A stretch of DNA of 64,000 bases, from the NCBI RefSeq assembly GCF_011440305.1, contig NZ_JAAOIW010000010.1, forward strand, positions 124,001 through 188,000. Direction: 5' to 3'. Shown here in pieces: positions 61,107 through 64,000 of the stretch. Every line of letters starts with the position of its first letter. Position 1 is the stretch's first letter. This DNA comes from Paenibacillus agricola. Lineage in GTDB: Bacteria; Bacillota; Bacilli; Paenibacillales; NBRC-103111. The position numbers were made by a program, and so were the translations under genes. A model generated the notes under the pieces. It saw only the letters and a list, made by a program, of their open reading frames with translations, did no database searches and was not told the origin of the DNA.

Positions 61107-61991
61107 CTAAATAGGCTGCCTCATATGGTCGATAAAGCCCTCCAACAAGGTAGATTGGCGGCGATCCAGGTTATAGGCGTAATACACGTAGCGTTTAAAA
61201 GGGTTCTGCGGAATCGGCCGGAACACGAGCTCGCCCCGCTCTACCTCGCGTTCAACGGCCAGGCGCGACACGAACGAAATGCTTTCTCCGAGCATCGCCA
61301 CCTGCTTGATCGCCTCCAGGGAATCCAGCTCCATATGCCCATTTAGCTCGACGCGGTTACTTACAGCCCATTTCATTGTCAGTTGGCGTGTGCTGGATTC
61401 CGGGCTGTGCAGCAGGAACGGGACGCCCTCTAATTGATCGGGAAATAACTGCGGATGACAAGCCAGCTTATGCGTTGGTGAGCAAATCAGCACCAGCTCA
61501 TCCTCGCAAAAGGTTTCCCCGAATAGTGGTGGAAGCTGGAACGGCTCGCAGGACATCATGCCGAGGTCAATCTCATGGTTAATCAGCAATTCCTTGATAA
61601 CCGGCGCGGTTTTCACAATCAAGGAAAGCTGGATACGTGGGTAAGCCTTGGCAAAGCTGCTGAGTATACGGGGCAGCATATAGGTGCCGGGAACGTAGCT
61701 GGCGCCGATTTTTAGCGTGCCACGGCCTAATTGGTCGTATTCCTTGACAACCCGCTCAGCTTCTTGTGCCAAGGCGTTGATTTTGATGGAATAGTGGTGC
61801 AGCGATCGTCCCGCCTCAGTCAAAAGCACCTTGCCAGCACGTGATTCAAAGAGCTGTACACCCAGCTCCTGTTCCAGATTTTTCATATGAAAGGAAACAG
61901 TCGGCTGCTTTAAACCCATCGCTTCGGCTACGGCAGTAACTTTTTTATATTTGTCAATCAGCTCTATCATTTGTAATTTAAGCAGGTTCAT
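61107..61991 (-). CDS. LysR-family transcriptional regulator
   Basis: The 294-residue protein has an N-terminal helix-turn-helix (MIELIDKYKKVTAVAEAMGL; KQPTVSFHMKNLEQELGVQL) and a substrate-binding effector domain (about residues 90-290; GTLKIGASYVPGTYMLPRIL, EIDLGMMSCEPFQLPPL). It is divergent from the ABC transporter genes, with a dyad between, so it probably controls them in response to the transported ion or related metabolite. ATG 61991 is the start. Confidence 0.93.
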   Translation of the reverse strand: MNLLKLQMIELIDKYKKVTAVAEAMGLKQPTVSFHMKNLEQELGVQLFESRAGKVLLTEAGRSLHHYSIKINALAQEAERVVKEYDQLGRGTLKIGASYVPGTYMLPRILSSFAKAYPRIQLSLIVKTAPVIKELLINHEIDLGMMSCEPFQLPPLFGETFCEDELVLICSPTHKLACHPQLFPDQLEGVPFLLHSPESSTRQLTMKWAVSNRVELNGHMELDSLEAIKQVAMLGESISFVSRLAVEREVERGELVFRPIPQNPFKRYVYYAYNLDRRQSTLLEGFIDHMRQPI

Positions 61992-62033
61992 AGTGCATCT
62001 CCCTTTGCTCTAATAGGCAAGCTCCTGCTTAGT

Positions 62034-62048
62034 ATAGATAAAATCTAT
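62034..62048. promoter_or_regulatory. LysR-type binding dyad
   Basis: ATAGAT-AAA-ATCTAT is a perfect 15-bp dyad fitting the T-N11-A rule, placed between the regulator and the divergent ABC genes, 43 bases from the regulator start. A half-site GAATAGAT follows at about 62054. Confidence 0.65.
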
Positions 62049-62164
62049 GGGTTTGAATAGATTGCATGAATAAACTTAATAAAACCTTTACGTGACGATA
62101 ACACTTTGATGAATATTGCCCTCTACAATGAGTTTATGACGTCGAATACAAGGAAGGTACTTTT

Positions 62165-63133
62165 ATGGATTTGGTCATTCAAGGATTGGCAAAAAGCTTT
62201 GGCCCGGTCCAAGCGCTGCACGAAACCGATTTAACGATACAGCAGGGTCGCTTCACGACATTACTCGGACCCTCCGGCTGTGGCAAAACAACGCTGCTGC
62301 GGATGATCGCCGGACTCGAAACGCCGGATCGTGGCGAACTGAGGATGGGCGAGGATATTCTGTTCTCCAGCGCTAAACGTGTAGATAAAGCAGCGCATAG
62401 GAGAAATTTCGGGATGGTGTTCCAGGACTTCGCTTTATGGCCGCATATGACCGTATTCGAGAATATCGCCTTCGGGCTGCGGGCATCGGGAAGGACGAAG
62501 GAGCTGAAGCTGGTTGTACAGGAGGCCATCGAGATGGTCCGTCTGCAAGGGATGGAGAAGCGGTTCCCGCACCAGCTATCCGGCGGACAGCAGCAGCGTG
62601 TTGCATTTGCCCGTGCCGTCGTAACGAAGCCGCAGCTTGTGTTGTTCGATGAACCGCTCAGCGCGCTTGATGCGATGCTGCGCGATGAAATGCGGATCGA
62701 GCTGACTAGCCTAGTACGGGATATCGGTTTAACCGCCTTATATGTAACGCACGACCAGGTGGAGGCGATGTCGATGTCCGATGAAATCGTTGTAATGAAG
62801 GAAGGGCGCATTTTACAGAGAGGCACACCGGAGCAAATTTATAATACCCCCGCACATCCCTTTATCGCCCAGTTTATTGGGAAATCCAATTGGCTGGCTC
62901 CGGATAAGCTGTTAATTCGGCCTGAGCAGATCCATTGGGAGCGAACCGAGGCAACGATGGATGCTTACCAGGGCAAGATCCATAGCGTGAGCTATTTGGG
63001 GGATCGTTATGACATTCAGCTTGATATGGGCAGCTTGGGATTATGGACAGCTTACCACTGGGAACGAAAACCAATTAGCGAAGAGGTTGAGGTTTACATT
63101 ACCCGTGAGCAAATTCACGAAATCGTTGGCTAA
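62165..63133 (+). CDS. ABC transporter ATP-binding protein (FbpC/iron(III)-type)
   Basis: A 322-residue ATPase with Walker A GPSGCGKTTLLR, the Q-loop FQDFALWPHMTVFENIAF, signature LSGGQQQRVAFARA, Walker B QLVLFDEPLSALDAML and switch His in VTHDQVEAM. The C-terminal 90 residues form the TOBE-type regulatory domain (RPEQIHWERTEATMDAYQGK; IHSVSYLGDRYDIQLDM). The group serves iron(III), sulfate, spermidine or phosphonate importers. It starts with ATG 62165, 116 bases after the LysR dyad, and the substrate-binding protein gene follows at 30 bases. Confidence 0.92.
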   Translation: MDLVIQGLAKSFGPVQALHETDLTIQQGRFTTLLGPSGCGKTTLLRMIAGLETPDRGELRMGEDILFSSAKRVDKAAHRRNFGMVFQDFALWPHMTVFENIAFGLRASGRTKELKLVVQEAIEMVRLQGMEKRFPHQLSGGQQQRVAFARAVVTKPQLVLFDEPLSALDAMLRDEMRIELTSLVRDIGLTALYVTHDQVEAMSMSDEIVVMKEGRILQRGTPEQIYNTPAHPFIAQFIGKSNWLAPDKLLIRPEQIHWERTEATMDAYQGKIHSVSYLGDRYDIQLDMGSLGLWTAYHWERKPISEEVEVYITREQIHEIVG

Positions 63134-63163
63134 GATCTACCAATTATGAGGAGGTTTATTTAC

Positions 63164-64000
63164 ATGATTATCGGAAAAGGTTTGAAAAACAGCGCGTTAA
63201 TGGTACTTACAGCAATGGTGGGATTCGGAGTGGTTGGCTGTGGAACAGCAAGCCAGCCAGCAAGCACGGCGAGCAACGGTGCAGCCGCATCGAATGCCAT
63301 GGTGCCTAAGGCAGAGCAGCCGGTAGCTTCTACAACTGCAAAGCCAGCAGAGGTGAAGGAAGAGAAGAAGCTAAGCGGTAAGCTGGTCGTTTACAGTGCC
63401 GGACCCAAGGAGCTCGCCGAATCGATCCAAAAGGGCTATGAAGCCAAAACAGGCGTGAAGATCGAAATGTTCCAAGGCACAACAGGTAAAGTATTGTCAC
63501 GGATGGAAGCTGAAAAAGCGAATCCGGCTGTTGACGTTGTCATCCTGGCCTCATTGCCTGCAACCCAGGGCTTGAAAAAAAGCGGTTTGACCATGGAATA
63601 CAAGGACGCTAAAAATGCGGATAAGCTCATCGCTGAATGGTCAGATAAAGAGGGGCACTTTTTCGGCTATAGCGCTTCTGCACTGGGCATTGGCTACAAT
63701 ACGAAGTTGGTTCCTACACCTCCGAAGGAATGGTCAGATCTTACCAAGGAAGAATGGAAGGACAAGGTGAATATCCCGGATCCAGCGTTATCGGGCTCTG
63801 CGCTTGATTTTGTCACCGGCTACTTGAGCACTAAAGGAGATAGCGGCTGGGAACTGCTGGAGCAATATAAGAAAAACGGCGTAGCGATGGCAGGCGCGAA
63901 CCAAGAAGCCTTGGATCCTGTTATTACAGGTGCAAAAAGTATCGTAGTAGCAGGCGTGGATTACCTGACTTACCAAGCAAAAGCAAAAGGCGAGCCGATT
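63164..64000 (+). CDS. Iron(III)-type ABC transporter substrate-binding lipoprotein (partial)
   Basis: ATG 63164 follows GAGGAGG. The open frame continues past the window edge, with 279 residues visible. A lipoprotein signal ends at VVGCG (Cys about residue 26). After an Ala/Ser linker the mature protein matches the type II periplasmic-binding fold of FbpA/AfuA proteins: KLVVYSAGPKELAESIQKGYEAKTG in pieces, GTTGKVLSRMEAEKANPAVD, and GYSASALGIGYNTKLVP. It binds the substrate outside the cell for the ATPase upstream; permease genes should lie beyond the window. The bound ion may be iron(III) or a thiamine/phosphonate-type ligand. Confidence 0.9.
   Translation, partial: MIIGKGLKNSALMVLTAMVGFGVVGCGTASQPASTASNGAAASNAMVPKAEQPVASTTAKPAEVKEEKKLSGKLVVYSAGPKELAESIQKGYEAKTGVKIEMFQGTTGKVLSRMEAEKANPAVDVVILASLPATQGLKKSGLTMEYKDAKNADKLIAEWSDKEGHFFGYSASALGIGYNTKLVPTPPKEWSDLTKEEWKDKVNIPDPALSGSALDFVTGYLSTKGDSGWELLEQYKKNGVAMAGANQEALDPVITGAKSIVVAGVDYLTYQAKAKGEPI

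Overview
The window reads as chromosomal DNA of an endospore-forming Firmicute, most likely Paenibacillus or a close relative. Evidence: a GerA-type germinant receptor operon, the sporulation protease-like YyaC, a CotF-type coat protein, a Spo0E-type phosphatase, a YhfW-type Rieske oxidoreductase, a secreted phosphodiester glycosidase with a copper-amine-oxidase-like C-terminal domain (an architecture frequent in Paenibacillus), strong AGGAGG ribosome binding sites, and many GTG/TTG starts. No rRNA, tRNA, CRISPR array, intact insertion sequence or prophage was seen.

Layout. 1-5 kb: a truncated HisD-family dehydrogenase, a decayed sugar-permease fragment and a gerKA-KB-KC-type operon, all on the minus strand. 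5-8 kb: thyA, folA and a secreted phosphodiester glycosidase. 8-24 kb: housekeeping and envelope genes (map, LysE-type exporter, Rieske oxidoreductase, chromate transporter, LCP protein, LysM-bearing 5'-nucleotidase, two-component system, glycosyltransferase, yyaC, ABC exporter, TetR regulator).

24.4-43.4 kb is the most unusual part. It is a two-armed cluster. The plus arm encodes a secreted, membrane-anchored vWA protein, a large FtsZ/tubulin-like GTPase (GGTGSG loop), a Nudix hydrolase, a second large protein that I align to the tubulin-like protein but whose nucleotide loops are lost (a pseudo-tubulin), a polytopic vWA protein, a beta-rich protein, a zinc-ribbon GTPase and a 965-residue GTPase-associated membrane protein with external Ig-like domains. 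The minus arm encodes three membrane proteins of unknown function (51, about 312 and 639 residues). The FtsZ-like plus vWA plus GTPase combination matches the membrane-remodelling system predicted by Makarova and Koonin (2010); the last two genes also resemble the double-GTPase/GAP1 families described in work on bacterial conflict systems. The pseudo-tubulin, the minus arm and a repeated leader that supplies ribosome binding sites to two of the genes are, as far as I know, not described.

43.5-64 kb is mixed: TauE/SafE permease, VOC protein, four-PAS hybrid kinase, NAD(P)-binding protein, 2-hydroxyacid dehydrogenase, amidoligase, a YugN-CBS fusion, Spo0E-like protein, LarA-like protein, aroC, MFS transporter, K+ channel, HxlR regulator, coat protein, YqcI/YcgG protein, DUF1989 protein, TipA-type MerR regulator and a LysR regulator divergent from an iron-type ABC importer that runs off the end of the window. 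Two genes (the response regulator at 18.1-18.8 kb and the NAD(P)-binding protein at 48.2-48.9 kb) appear to start with ATC, each seven bases after a near-perfect Shine-Dalgarno sequence.
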